DNA from: Argentina anserina
Lineage: Eukaryota > Streptophyta > Magnoliopsida > Rosales > Rosaceae
Assembly (NCBI RefSeq): GCF_933775445.1
Contig: NC_065872.1
Location: forward strand, 19,158,001 to 19,222,000
Direction of reading: 5' to 3'
Length of the DNA: 64,000 bases
The first letter of the stretch is position 1; each line of letters starts with the position of its first letter. The notes below the pieces were generated by a model. That model was not told the origin of the DNA. It made no database searches and saw only the letters and a program-made list of their open reading frames with translations. Shown piece by piece: positions 36,618 through 48,649 of the stretch. Made by a program: the position numbers and the translations under genes.

Positions 36618-37108
36618 TGTGGAGGACAAGTCATGAAAATTTGATATGCAAAAGGAGAATTGAAGTTGTTTCCTAATTGGACAAGGAAAAGATTATGGTT
36701 TGTTTTTTCTACCGTAGAATTCTTTGCGGATTGTTTCTTCAAGGATAGTTCAATGAATTTGGGAATATGTTTTCCATAAGAAATTCACATCAAATAAGAG
36801 CTTTGTGCTAGGATATCTTAGTGACTCCATTGAAGACCTTAGTGGCAACATCGACAAGCTTAGTGAAGTCGAAATACGTGTGATTACAACGATCTTAGTG
36901 AGGTTGTATCGACACTTGAAGCAACGATTTCAATGAGGTTGTTTCATACTTGATTGTGACTATCAAGTAAGAAGTATTTTTACTTTTGAGAATAATATTA
37001 TTATTGATTAAGATGTAATCATTGTAATATCGTTTATTCAATAGAAAAGTAAAATTCTTCTATATATTCCGCTCCTATTACTCGTTCTTGTTCTATTTTG
37101 TATTTTCA
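36618..37108 (+). repeat. 5' LTR (491 bp, promoter region deleted)
   Basis: Aligns to 40528-41276 at both ends, with shared text such as 'gagctttgtgctaggatatc' and 'ttagtggcaacatcgacaa'. It lacks about 260 bp corresponding to 40675-40945, which in the other LTR contains the TATA run. This LTR probably cannot start transcription. Confidence 0.8.
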
Positions 37109-37150
37109 TTTGGTACTAGAACATGTCACTAGACGTACTTAGTGAAATCT

Positions 37151-38366
37151 ATGGAATTAAAGATGGAACGTCAAGGATTGAATCAACCACCCATGCTCAA
37201 CAGTATGGATTTCACTCATTGGAAGCTTCAAATGAGATCCTTTATATATGGTATTGATTTTCATGCATGGAGAATCGTTGAACGTGGATGGAAACCTCCA
37301 ATGAAAGATGTTGATTCAAAAGCTACTGAGGGGTCATCCACTCGTGAATTAAAAAGACGAAAATGAGTGGACTGAAAAAGAGATTAAGGCCAGTGAAGGA
37401 AATCACAAGGCTCTTAATGCTCTATATGCATCAATGAGTAGAGAAGAAAATAAAAGAGTTCATAATTGTGTTACAGCCAAACAGGTTTGGGATAAACTTT
37501 GTGTTTTAAATGAAGGTAATGATACTGTAAAAGAACAAAGATTACATCAATATTATTCTGAAATCGATACTTTAAAAATGAGAGATGATGAAACTATTGA
37601 TGATTTTTATAGTCATTTTACTGATATCTCTAGTTTGTGTGAAAGCCTTGGAAGACTTTTACAAGAATATGATATTGTAAGAAAACTATTACGGTTTCTT
37701 CCAAAGTCATACATGATGAAAAAGACAACGATTCAGGAACAATATAATCTCAACATATATTTTGTGGACTTGTTGATTGGACACCTGAAGGCTTGGGAGA
37801 TGGAGCTTGAAGATGATGAAAGACCAAAAGGTAAGAATTCTAAAAATATTGTTGTAAGAGTTACAAAAAATCCTAAATCAAGATCTGAGGAGGCTGAAAA
37901 TAATGAATTGTTGATTTTAGAATTTGAGAAATTTTTTAGTCAAAGAAAGCCAAATTCAAATGAACAAAATAATCAAAATTCTATGAGGAATTTTAATGGA
38001 AATAATAGGCGTTTTGAGAAACGTAATGACAATTACTCACAAAACAAGTATGAGTATGGAAGTAGTAGTAATTGTAATAAGAAGTGTTATACTTGTGGTG
38101 ACATTGGCCACGTTGCTACTAACTGTGGAAATAAGAAATTTGATTCAGGTAATATGGCTTACAAATCCTCTTGGAGTGATGATGATGATAGTTCTCTAAA
38201 AAGGGACAAAACTTGTGCTCTTGTGTCTTCTTTTTCTTTAGATTATGCAGGTTCAAAAACTGAGGATGAAGAGGATCAAGAAGAAGATGGAGGAAACAGT
38301 TATGAGGATAATGAGATGTTTGAATATCAAGCAAAAGTTATAAAGGCTGCTGAGAAAATTTCATAA
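37151..38366 (+). pseudogene. copia gag (UBN2-like) with zinc knuckle, frameshifted
   Basis: Two frames, 37151-37366 and about 37350-38366, make one gag protein. LNSMDFTHWKLQMRSFI is the usual capsid start, then KQVWDKLCVLNEGNDTVKEQ, DDETIDDFYSHFTDISSLCE and LLRFLPKSY. The CCHC knuckle CYTCGDIGHVATNC comes next, then an acidic tail. One extra or missing base in the run at 37348-37356 shifts frame (ELKRRK-stop against KDENEWTEKEIK). After the TAA at 38366 the same frame continues for ~35 codons (KNVLLKQQVENLKGSKLEWE), so the stop is an acquired nonsense change. It would form the virus-like particle core of the element. Confidence 0.85.
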
Positions 38367-39594
38367 AAGAATGTTCTATTAAAGCAACAAGTGGAGAACC
38401 TGAAAGGTTCAAAATTGGAATGGGAAGTGGAGAAACTGAACCTGAGAAATAAAAGTGACAATGGTGATCATGTGCTTAAAATAAAATGGCCTCTATCAAA
38501 GATTCAAATGCTCTAGGATGAGGTGATCGAAAAAGACAATCGAATTGATTTATTAAACTCTAAACTTGACAAGTTGCAGGTTTTGCTTGATAGAACAGAT
38601 AACAAGATTGGAAAATTTCAAAATAGTTTGAAATCTTTATCTTACATTTTGAGTTAATGGAAGAGCTACAATGATAGAACCGGACTTGGATATACTGGTA
38701 AGTCTAACTGAAATAGAAATTCTAATGTCTCTACTCATTTTATTAGTGGACAAACAACTTCGAAAGCAAGTGAAACATATGTTGGAGAACATGAAAAAAC
38801 TGAGAATATTCAGACTTCCTTCAATTCAAAAGTGATCAAATCGAATGACAGATATGATAAAGATATTAAAGATATTCGAAATAAGTTAGAATAACATGGT
38901 CATTTTTTATGTGATATTTCTCACTTTGTTTGTTTATCTAAATCTTAAAAAAAAAAACTAAGCAGGATGTGAAAAAGACTCAGAGAAATCCAGGTAAGAA
39001 AGCCTTGAGGAAAAAGGAAGACGAGAGCCACATAGAAGCTTATTGTAATATGTGTTGTATTGATATAGATTATGAATCTGATGATAAAAGAAACTAGAAC
39101 TGTAATTGACTTTATAGATGTAACTGCTAATCATTATATACATTTGTCTGAATTATCTGATGATGGGTTACCAAGAACTAATAATACAAATGTGCAGTCA
39201 CATGGATAATCAAGAGAAGTTGATAAAAGTTTACAACCTGTAACAAAATTTCGTACAGTTTTTAAACAGGTTCAGAAAGATCATTCAACTAGAGATGTCA
39301 TTGAAGAATGCGTTCGGACCAGAGGAAGGACAATGGAAATTGCGTCACACAAAGGAGAAAACGCAGAAAGCTCCGACACTGAAAATGTGGAAATTAACAA
39401 AGTTCTAGTAAATTTTATTAAAGAGAAAATTAAAGAGAAATTGCAGGTTATTCTGATGCAGATTGGAGAGGTAATCTGCAAGATCGAAAAGTACTAGTGG
39501 TGGTTGTTTCTTCGTTGGTAAGAATTTAGTTGCATGACATAGCTAGAAACAAATTTGCACTCATTGCCTACAACAGTAGCTGAATATGTTAATG
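38367..39594 (+). other. Degenerate gag/pol linker region of the copia element
   Basis: Scattered coding traces remain in the plus frames (coiled-coil gag tail, WKSYNDRTGLGYTG near 38655-38700). No protease, integrase or reverse transcriptase motif is seen, so pol was lost or never present. Confidence 0.5.
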
Positions 39595-40527
39595 TGTTAC
39601 AACCCCGAAATTTCGAATGATAAAACTTGAAATCAAAGCCATAAAAACTCTAAAATAATTTCAAATATATTGAAATAATCTTATAGTAACAGTGTATCGA
39701 AACTGAGTTCATAGTACGACTCAATCGACTTGATTAATACATAATCAGTTTATAATTCAACTATTATAACAAATAGAAATGTAAAATTCTCTCAATCCTC
39801 ACCACAAATAGAAGAAATAAACTTCGACAATCTTCAGAGTAAGACCTCCAATTAAGCTAATCCACACATGCAGAACTATCTCATACACCATCGAATAGGT
39901 GCACCGGGATTGTAAACACCAACCCAATAACCTTTACAACTCATATGAGTAAACCAACAGTATAACACACATCGCATATAAAAGAAAATAACTGATAATA
40001 TTTAAAAATAAATGTACTCATGAGACACTGGACGACCCATCTGGTTGTTCAATAATATTAGAAAGTATGTGTACTCATGAGACATTGGGCAACTCATCTG
40101 TTTACCCAAATAACATTTAAACACGGGTACTCAGGAGACCCAGGTACCCATCTATTACCCCTCATGCAGTACGCCGACAGATACTGGGCAACCCATCTGT
40201 TACCCAATATCACACAAAAACATGGGTACTCATGAGATCCAGGCAACCCACTGTTACCCCTCATGTAGTACACCGGCAGACAGACTAGAGCTCTAACTGA
40301 ATCGTAACCGACACCCGACCAAGGCTTAGTTTTGATTACTGCCAACAAAGTCCGAAGACCGGAAAATATTTCAACAAGACTCAATGTTAAAACCGCGTAC
40401 AATATAACAATCAACACATGTTTAGTGTACTACAACCAAGCGACTCTTGCTCAATAATATCAATATAGTTGTCACAGTACAAACTCAATGGGAAATAAAA
40501 ATGTAACAATATATAATATCGCAAAGG
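39595..40527 (-). mobile_element. Ty3/gypsy-type LTR fragment, reversed
   Basis: Begins TGTTACAACCCCGAAATTTC at 39595, the reverse complement style of the LTR right end (3706, 52361). Its interior matches 360-460 and 3120-3250 in reverse (cgaccaaggcttag, gatactgggcaacccatctg). It is cut off at the copia LTR start (40528), so only the right third of the LTR family is present. Confidence 0.7.
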
Positions 40528-41276
40528 TGTAGAGGACAAGTCATGAAGATTTGATATGCAAAAGGAGAATTGAAGTTGTTTCCTAATTGGACTAGGAAAA
40601 GATTATGGTTTGTTTTTCCTACCATAGAAGTCTTTGCCGATTATTTCTTCAAGGATAGTTAAATATATTTGGGAATATTTTTTTTCAAATATATTTAGTT
40701 AAATAGTGATTAGAAATTATTATAGAAAAATGATTTATAATAAAAGGTGTATTCCATATTCATATGGATTTTTTCCTTTTCTATTTAACGTTATATTAGG
40801 AAGGGATTTGGATTGATTGCCTAGTCGTTCTACGGTTAAGGGATGGGCTGTTGTATGGGATAATATATATATATATATATAGGCAGTAGGTTTTGGTGGA
40901 AAAAGGAGACATAGACAAGAAAGAGAAAGGGTGAGAACAAGAGAGAGAAAATTCACATCAAATAAGAGCTTTGTGCTAGGATATCTTAGTGACTACATTG
41001 AAGACCTTAGTGGCAACATCGACAAACTTAGTGAAGTTGAAGTACGTGTGATTACAACGATCTTAGTGAGGTTGTATCGACACTTGAAGCAACGATTTTA
41101 GTGAGGTTGTTTCATACTTGATTGTGACTATCAAGTAAGAAGTATTTTTACTTTTGAGAATAATATTATTATTGATTAAGGTGTAATTATTGTAATATCG
41201 TTTATTCAATAGAAAAGTAAAATTCTTCTATATATTCCGCTGTTATTACTCGTTCTTGTTCTATCTTGTATTTTCA
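40528..41276 (+). repeat. 3' LTR (749 bp, with TATA region)
   Basis: Longer version of the LTR at 36618. The extra part contains gggataatatatatatatat followed by aggcagtagg (40858-40891), a plausible TATA/initiation region. It ends in tattttca at 41276 and abuts the oxidoreductase pseudogene. Confidence 0.75.
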
Positions 41277-41289
41277 ATTACAGCAACAA

Positions 41290-41745
41290 GGAGACGAGAG
41301 TTGGTAACTCACATAGTTGATTCAGCCAAAGAGCTTGGAATCAGAGATAAACTCCTTCAACTTGGCAGTCCTAGGTTGATGCAGCCACATACTGCAAGTC
41401 ATGAACTGCACACCGTTGGATTGGCAAGCTTGGAGAATCTGATCAAGCTCACACACATCAAGAGCTGCTGGTTTCTCCAAGAGCAAGTGCTTCTTGAGTT
41501 CTTGTTGTGGGCAGCCAAGACAGCCCAGTGAAGATGAAGACTAGTGGGTAGAGGCATGTACACAGCGTCGACACATGGGTCATCGAGTAGTTGATCATAG
41601 CTGCCGTAGATTTTGAGGGTCTGAGAGGAGAGCCCATTGTTGGCTGCGAAGCTGTGAGCTTTGTCAATGGAGCGAGCCCATTGTTGGGTGCCAAGTTTAT
41701 GGCGCGAGCTACCTTTCTAGCTAATGTTTGCACATGCCAAATATG
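41290..41745 (-). pseudogene. Gfo/Idh/MocA-family oxidoreductase (At4g09670-like) pseudogene fragment
   Basis: The minus strand reads, over three frames, pieces of the NAD(P)-dependent oxidoreductase family. These are CANI then ARKVARAINLAPN (Rossmann region), SFAANNGLSSQTLKIYGSYD, QLLDDPCVDAVYMPLPTSLH, HLLLEKPAALD with the family EKP motif, and QSNGVQFM...WLHQPRTAKLKEFI. At least three breaks occur: an inserted base before ARKV (~41728), a frame change between NLAPN and SFAANN, and another after VLAAHNKN (~41500). A stop follows SKLFG. It is a partial copy (roughly the first third of the protein), truncated at the copia LTR. Confidence 0.85.
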
Positions 41746-41921
41746 CCAAAACGTATTTTTGGATTCTCAGACATTTCTGTGTTCTGGCTACCTGGCCTTT
41801 GTGTGGTTTCACTAAGGCTCCCTATTCTCAAATCTAGTGGTATCTAACTATCTACCAATTTTCATATGTTGGGTTTTGATTTTGTGGCTTCTTTCTTTTC
41901 CAAAATGGACCCAGATTTGAG
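41746..41921. other. Short spacer ahead of hAT copy B
   Basis: Non-coding sequence ending in gatttgag (41914-41921), the left copy of the hAT target-site duplication. Confidence 0.5.
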
Positions 41922-44900
41922 TAGGGGTGGACAAACTGACCCGAAAACCGAAAAAAACCGGACCCGAACCCAAACCGAATCCGAACAAACCGAAACCCGA
42001 ATCTAACCGAACCGAAAATAAAAAAACCGAACCGAACCGATTCTATTTGGGTTGGGTTTTGGGTTCAGTCCCTTAGAAACCGAACCAACCCGAACAACCC
42101 GAAGTCAATGGTCAACGTTACAAAACGACACCATTTTGTCATATTTATAATTTTACATTATTATTATTTTTTTAATAAAAAAAATAGTGTGGTCGGCCTC
42201 ACAGCCGCACATAATTTCTAACCTAATTGACCTAATGTATAAGAGGCGCATTATTTAGCCGTCTTGCTTCCTTCATAATGCGATAGTTTTATTTTAAACC
42301 TAATATAAATGTTATGATACATTAGTTGACACTTAGGAAATCGCCAACTCTAATTCGAAATATGATCGATCGACACCAGCAGATGTGATTGGTATATATA
42401 TTTAGGGACCCCGTAAAAATTTCGTCCGTTTTGGACATGGTTTGACCGTTCGTACCTACGGTTAACTAAAAAATAGGCGTTTTCACATATTGAAACCCTA
42501 TTGACCGGGGCTTTGCCAAATATATTTCTTTAGTGCGAGCGCGCATGATAGATAACAAAAATTAGGTGATTTCGGATATGCAAACGGCTTTCGGCGTTCG
42601 CATATTTGTAATAGGTCCTCCCTTATGGCATAATAGTGGTGTTTTCGATTTACCAAAAATTCTGACGGTTAAATGAGGTCCGAATTGGATGAAATTTTTA
42701 TAGGGTCACTAAATATATATACCGATTACATCGGCTGGTGTCGATCGATCCCTAGAAGTTTCCTTCATATAGTCGCTTCATAATGCGATAGTTTTATTTT
42801 AAACATAATATAAAAGTTATGATACATTAGTTGACACTTAGGTAATCGTCAACTCTAATTCGAAATATGGTCGATCGGCACCAGCAGATCTGATTGGTAT
42901 ATATATTTAGGGACCCCGTAAAATTTTCGTCCATTTTGGACATGGTTTGACCGTTCGTACCTACGGTTAACTAAAAAAGAGGCGTTTTCACATATTGAAA
43001 CCCCATTGACCGGGGCTTTGCCAAATATATTTATTTAGTGCGACCGCGCATGATAAGTAACAAAAATTAGGTGATTTCAGATATGCAAATGGCTTTCGGC
43101 GTTCGCATATTTGTAATAGGTCCTCCCTTATGGCATAATAGTGATGTTTTCGATTTACCAAAAATTCCGACGGTTAAATGAGGTCCGAATTGGATGAAAT
43201 TTTTATAGGGTCACTAAATATATATAACAATCACATCGGCTGGTATCGATCGATCCCTAGAAGTTTCCTTCATATAGTCGCTTCATAATGCGATAGTTTT
43301 ATTTTAAACCTAATATAAAGGTTATGATACATTAGTTGACACTTAGGTGATCGTCAACTCTAATTCGAAATATGGTCGATCGACACCAGCAGATGTGATT
43401 GGTATATATATTTAGGGACCCCGTAAAAATTTCATCCATTTTGGACATGGTTTGACCATTCGTACCTATGGTCAACCAAAAAAGAGGCGTTTTCACATAA
43501 TAAAACCTCATTGACCGGGGCTTTGCCAAATAGATTTCTTCAGTGCGACCTCGCATGATAAGTAACAAAAATTAGGTGATTTCAAATATGCAAACGGCTT
43601 TCGGCGTTCGTATATTTGTAATAGGTCCTCCCTTATGGCATAATAGTGATGTTTTCGATTTACCAAAAATTCCGACGGTTAAATAAGGTCCGAATTGGAT
43701 GAAATTTTTGTAGGGTCACTAAATATATATAACGATCACATCGGATGGTGTCGATCGATCCCTAGAAGTTTCCTTCATATAGTTGCTTCATAATGCGATA
43801 GTTTTATTTTAAACCTAATATAAAGGTTATGATACATTAGTTGACACTTAGGTGATCGTCAACTCTAATTCGAAATATGGTCGATCGACACCAGCAGATG
43901 TGATTGGTATATATATTTAGGGACCCCGTAAAAATTTCGTCCATTTTGGACATGGTTTGACCGTTCGTACCCACGGTCAACCAAAAAAGAGGCGTTTTCA
44001 CATAATAAAACCTGATTGACCGGGGCTTTGCCAAATAGATTTCTTCAGTGCGACCCCGCATGATAAGTAACATAAATTAGGTGACTTCAGATATGCAAAC
44101 GGCTTTCGGCGCTCGCATCTTTGTAATGGATTCTCCTTTAGGACAAATTAGTGGTGTTTTCAGTTTACCGGAAATTCTGACGGTCAAACTAGGTCCGAAT
44201 TGGATGAAATTTTTACATGGTCACTAAATATATATACTGATCACATCGGATGGTGTCGATCGATCCCTAAAAGTTTACTTCATAAAGTCGCTTCATAATG
44301 CGATAGTTTTATTATAAATCTAATATAAAGGTATGATACATTAGTGGACACTTCAGCAATCGATAACTCCAGTTCGAAATATGGTCGATCGACACCAGCA
44401 GATGTGATCAGTATATATATTTAGGGAACCCGTAAAAATTTCGTCCGATTTGGATATTGATTGATCGTCCATACTTATGGTCAAGAAAAAAGGCGTTTTG
44501 ACATTAAAATCCTCATTGACCGGGGCTTTGCCAAATGGAATTTTTTGGTGCGACCGCACACAATCGGTGAGAAAAATTAGGTGATTTCATATATGCAAAC
44601 GACTTTTAGTGTTCGCATATTGGTAATGGGTCTTCCCTTATGACATAATAGTGTTGTTTTCGGGTAAAAACCCATCGGGCTTGCGGGCCTCGACGAGCTT
44701 TACAGATCCACGGGCTAAATGATGAGGCATAAGTCAATTAGGTATGAAATAATCATTAGACTATTAGTTTTTCATCTTTATGTTAAATTTTGTACTTTTA
44801 AAATTAATATATAATATTACGTATTTTACATACGGGTAAAACCGAAAAAAAAACCGAACCGAACCGAACCGTACGGGTTGGGTTGGGTTGTGGGTCACAG

Positions 44901-45004
44901 TCTCTAAAATAGAAAAACCGAACCGAACCGAACCGAATTTAAAATTTGGGTTGGGTTATGGGTTTTGTCCAAAACCGAACCGAATGGACCCGTGTCCACC
45001 CCTA
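41922..45004. mobile_element. hAT-like non-autonomous transposon, copy B
   Basis: Perfect terminal inverted repeats TAGGGGTGGACA and TGTCCACCCCTA. Perfect 8-bp TSD gatttgag (41914-41921, 45005-45012). Its contents match copy A (541-3110) in inverted orientation, including CCGAACC-rich ends, the 'aattgacttatgcctcatc' block and the ~505-bp array. It is 513 bp longer than A, mainly by one extra unit. Intact TIRs suggest it is the younger of the two. No transposase. Confidence 0.9.
42290..44640. repeat. ~505-bp tandem repeat array, about 5 units (in hAT copy B)
   Basis: Anchors 'gtgcga(g/c)c(g/c)cgcatgata' recur near 42535, 43038, 43540 and 44050, with a diverged copy near 44550. Units keep the two inverted arms. 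Neighbouring units are very similar (e.g. 43332-43568 against 43837-44073), pointing to recent unequal exchange or gene-conversion-like homogenisation. Confidence 0.88.
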
Positions 45005-45012
45005 GATTTGAG

Positions 45013-45416
45013 TATTTTCTATACAATTTACCAAAGGTAAATCTAGGATTGCAAATCAGCCACTAGGACTTTTTTTCCTACAACCATTGTTATCCTAAGT
45101 TTTCATAATTAGCCAATTTACTACCCTATATTTCTAAAATTAACTATTTTACTAGCATTTTGTCATATCAATTTGTCAATATCCTGAAGAGTGGTGACTT
45201 CGACAGTTCCATTCATTTGTGTATAAATATGTAAAGCGCGTACCCTAGTACGTGATGACGTTCATAACGATTTTGATGAAGTTTTGACCCTAGTAGGCTA
45301 GCTGGCACCTCTAAATATGCGAAAATCTTTATCGTGACAATAACAGTGAATTTAGGCTCAAGTTACTGGCATCTCAGCATTCTCGAGATTTCACCAATAT
45401 TGCAGCTTTTGAACAT
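45013..45416. other. Intergenic segment paralogous to 24225-25427
   Basis: Non-coding. The order of blocks (gtggtgacttcga, gaagttttgaccctagtaggct, ggctcaagttactggcatct, ctcgagatttcac, cttttgaacatcaa) follows the segment at 24225-25427. The latter has an extra 843-bp MITE. Confidence 0.6.
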
Positions 45417-46449
45417 CAACACTACTACAAATCCCCCATTGCATACTAATAGAAACGGTGTCTATTGGGATAATACACACTGATAACAGTGTAATCTCAT
45501 TAGCACCCTTGCAGTCACTATTTTTCTATAGTGTCCTATGTAGCAGGTGCTAATGGGGCAATACATACTATTAGAGCATCAGTGGCATCCCAAAGCCCAA
45601 GGCATCAACCCCTTTATTAGTGTCTATTTAGTGCCCACTGATATCAGTGGCAAAGTCGTGAGGTTAAATTAAAAAAAAATATGAGGTGCCATTATACAAT
45701 CTTGTATTTATATTCAATGCCTCAAACGAGTTCAATATCATTATAGATACACCATTCAAAGTAGCAAACTTTAAAACTAAGCTAACAAATAAAACTATTA
45801 CAAAGATATGATAGTTACACATCAAAAATTAAGCATCAGTACTAAGGCTCTTCCTCCCCACAGCTGCAAGCCTTCTTTGAAATGGATGACATCAATACTC
45901 ACATAAGTCACAAAGCACTAAGACTGAAACAATGTATAGACAAGCAACAACATAAGAGAAGCCGCATATTATAAAATGATAGATAGCAACAGAGATCGCC
46001 TCATAAGCACCTACCATTTTTTCTATTACCTAAATCAACAATGACTAAACCCAAAAAATGATTCAAGAACTTAATATTCATCTTGCAAAATTCACAAGAA
46101 TGAAACTGAGTGAGAGCAGCAAATGGAAACTCAGTAATTCAATATTTAGATATAGTATAATTGTATAAAGAAAATTAAGAAAATCTGAAGTACTAAAAGA
46201 CCATGATACCATTGGAAACAATTGAAAGAAGAAAAGAATGAGACTCACTAAAGAATTATCAGATCAATAAAGTACCTCCTGGTGGTAGAACAAGATGCGA
46301 ACAACCAAAACCCACATATCAGATGTAAGAATAGAGAGATTGAACAAAGTGGCTCCACTCATCTGAAACAAAAGACCTATCATAGCTAGTAATAATGAGC
46401 AGTTCAAAAAATTGCTTCACTTTCCTAAAACACTGAATGCAAGGAGCAC

Positions 46450-47420
46450 ATACTAAATAATGCCTTAACAGAAGGTGTCTTTGGCTTGTTAGTCTTTTTC
46501 TTCAACTCAGCCGCATCAAAAGTTTTCATTCATCGGTAAGAATCTTCATTAGAGATTTCAACGGATATTCAAGAATAATCATGCTATTGATTCAGATGCA
46601 TCAATACTTACCAATCCCAAGCATGTGATGTTCATTGACAATACGTATAACCAACAAAATTTGTATCCATAGATGACAGCATTCGAAATGAATATAAGGT
46701 AATAATTCACAAGTCAACAGTCTACAAAAGAAAAGGCTGTCTTAAGTGGGAAAAATAAAAGATGCTTAGTAAATTATATAGTACTTGCCTTTCTCCATGG
46801 ACCAGATTTTGGTGGAGTTTCTACTGAAGCCCCCAACTGCAAGCATGGAAAGCAGAATATATGCTTAATTTGCATAATGAACTCATGTAAACATAAAAAA
46901 AAATGGAAAGGGAGGGGGGATGGGAGTAATGCTTTACACTAGATTGGAACATAATTTTTGAAAGAGACAATGATAATCATTAAATCCAGGGATCACAAAA
47001 CCTAATATCTTATTGACGTGTCATTAATGGTAAACATGAGCAAGCAAGTATTCTTAGTATCATTCCTGTGGTAAGCCTACTCTGATTTAATTCATCAATA
47101 ATAGAAATATGCTCGGTAAGAAGGCAAAAATTTTCTGTATTCCAGTTCCCTTTTAAAACACACAATTATGGATTGCCTTTCAAGCATGCTACTCATAGTT
47201 CTCAAAAACAAAAACAAAAAGTTTATACTTTGCTACCTTCAAGCATAATCAAATTTAAAAGACTGATTAATGCCAACTGTAATAACAAAAGGATGGAAAA
47301 GAGCATTGGAGCAACCACATCGAAAAGAAATAACCATAATCATTTCCTTACCTCTTCAAACTTCTCAAAGTTTTGAGTATCTAACTCATTGTTAACCTCT
47401 GGTGTAAAAGCAGCTTCCAT
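46450..47420 (-). pseudogene. Captured C-terminal exons of an NDR (tricorner-like) AGC kinase
   Basis: Four exon remnants on the minus strand spell the C-terminus of plant NDR kinases. 47352-47420 reads MEAAFTPEVNNELDTQNFEK plus FEE, with clean acceptor and donor. 46789-46836 reads LGASVETPPKSGPWRK, with its donor now GC. 46612-46682 reads MLSSMDTNFVGYTY, followed by a deletion of ~13 bp that shifts frame before NEHHMLGI, and its acceptor AG is lost. About 46450-46510 reads AELKKKTNKPKTPSVK, with its acceptor AG changed to GG. FVGYTY is the kinase hydrophobic-motif region. The intron-exon structure is kept, so capture was at DNA level. No kinase catalytic domain is present. Confidence 0.85.
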
Positions 47421-47749
47421 CTGATATAGTTTATCCTATTCTAACCCTTTAAACCATGGGCGTGCCTAAATGACAAGCCACGTGTCATCTTTAATACATT
47501 TACCATATAAAAAAAATTTTGTGTATGCATACAAACCTTTATTTCATAAGCTCCTTTAGTTAGAGAGACGTTTTAGAAACTTCAAGGATCTTGAACCTGG
47601 ATTTAATCCTTGCAAAGTTAACGTGGATTTATAAGAAATTTGGAAATAGCAATTAAAAATTTCATAAAGTATTTGAACAGAATAAGTAGAAGCTCCGATT
47701 TGGAATGTTATACGCATGATACATTCTCAAACATGGGAAAAGATCTACA

Positions 47750-48241
47750 CTAAATTGCGGGTTTAAGTATATATATGACCTCAAATGATTTTCGCTTCAA
47801 GGGAAGGTTTTGTGGCATCTTCACACTACCATCAACAATCAGCCTAGTTTCTATTTTCAAATTGCCTTGCAGCTCCTTGTTTTGCTCTAAACTCCGATGG
47901 GATTTAACTTCCTTTTGAGGTACAGCATTCAAAGAAACTTTATTTCCACCAATATTCCTACACTTAGATATCAGTAAAATTCAAAATGACGTTCAGAACA
48001 TTTATAGAGAGCAACTAAAACGAGAAATAATGACAGATACATCATACTTGAACATTTTCCAATTTGACACATTAGAGTTCTTAACCACAGGTTTGTCAGG
48101 ACAAAGTTTATTCCCTCTGACAATGATGATCGTTGAGTTTCTTATTGGCTCCACAGTAGGGAGCATGATCATAGGCTTTAGACTATGACTACTGAGTTTT
48201 ATTGTCTTATTATTTGAGTTTAAAGGGCTCACTTGAACCCT
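47750..48241 (-). pseudogene. Captured gene fragment of unknown origin (two exon-like blocks)
   Basis: Minus-strand open blocks at 48232-48047 (VSPLNSNNKTIKLSSHSLKP, IRNSTIIIVRGNKLCPDKPV) and 47960-47785 (LNAVPQKEVKSHRSLEQNKE, LKIETRLIVDGSVKMPQNLP) sit between the kinase fragment and the 48650 fragment. Composition (Ser/Asn/Lys-rich, few hydrophobics) resembles a low-complexity region of a nuclear or plastid protein. I do not recognise the family. Confidence 0.4.
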
Positions 48242-48649
48242 GCAACAAATTAACAGATGGTCAGAAAGCTTATATCAACAACCAGATATTTCCATTTAAG
48301 GTTCTGTGGACAATTATGCAAGTTTCAGTGCACAAAACAGAACGAAATGTCTGTGCATGGAGAAGGTGAGCAAAGTCTCATATTTGAAGGGTAGCATCAT
48401 CTGAAAGCCCCCCATTTTCAATTAATGAAAATTTCTGTCAGTCCTATCATTCACTTTACATAACACAAAACCAGTCTCTAAGTCTTCAATTTTAATACAC
48501 ACTACCTCATATTGCAAATGTGAGCAGACTAACGCAGTCAAATCTAAATTAATTCAATAAATAAACCCTAAGTATGCAAAACACTTAATTTCCGAAAGCC
48601 GAGTTAAAACTCACAAATTGATGAGAATAGAAATCAAAGAATACCTTCA

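Larger units (their letters stand above)
36618..41276 (+). mobile_element. Defective Ty1/copia-type element (LTR-gag-...-LTR)
   Basis: Related LTRs lie at 36618-37108 and 40528-41276, both starting TGT(G/A)GAGGACAAGTCATGA and ending TTGTATTTTCA. A primer site TGGTACTAGAAC (37111-37122) resembles the initiator-Met tRNA site TGGTATCAGAGC. A gag-like frame with zinc knuckle follows, but no protease, integrase or RT is seen. A reversed gypsy LTR fragment fills 39595-40527. The outer flanks do not form a TSD (aaaag against attac), so the two LTRs may come from different insertions or a recombination. Confidence 0.75.

Noticed and set aside
43332..44073. Two similar 78-codon minus-strand frames in neighbouring repeat units (and a shorter plus-strand one at 1980-2162)
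   Set aside because: They are the same repeat unit translated. Other units have stops or shifts at the same place and there is no start-codon or codon-bias support, so the similarity is DNA-level.
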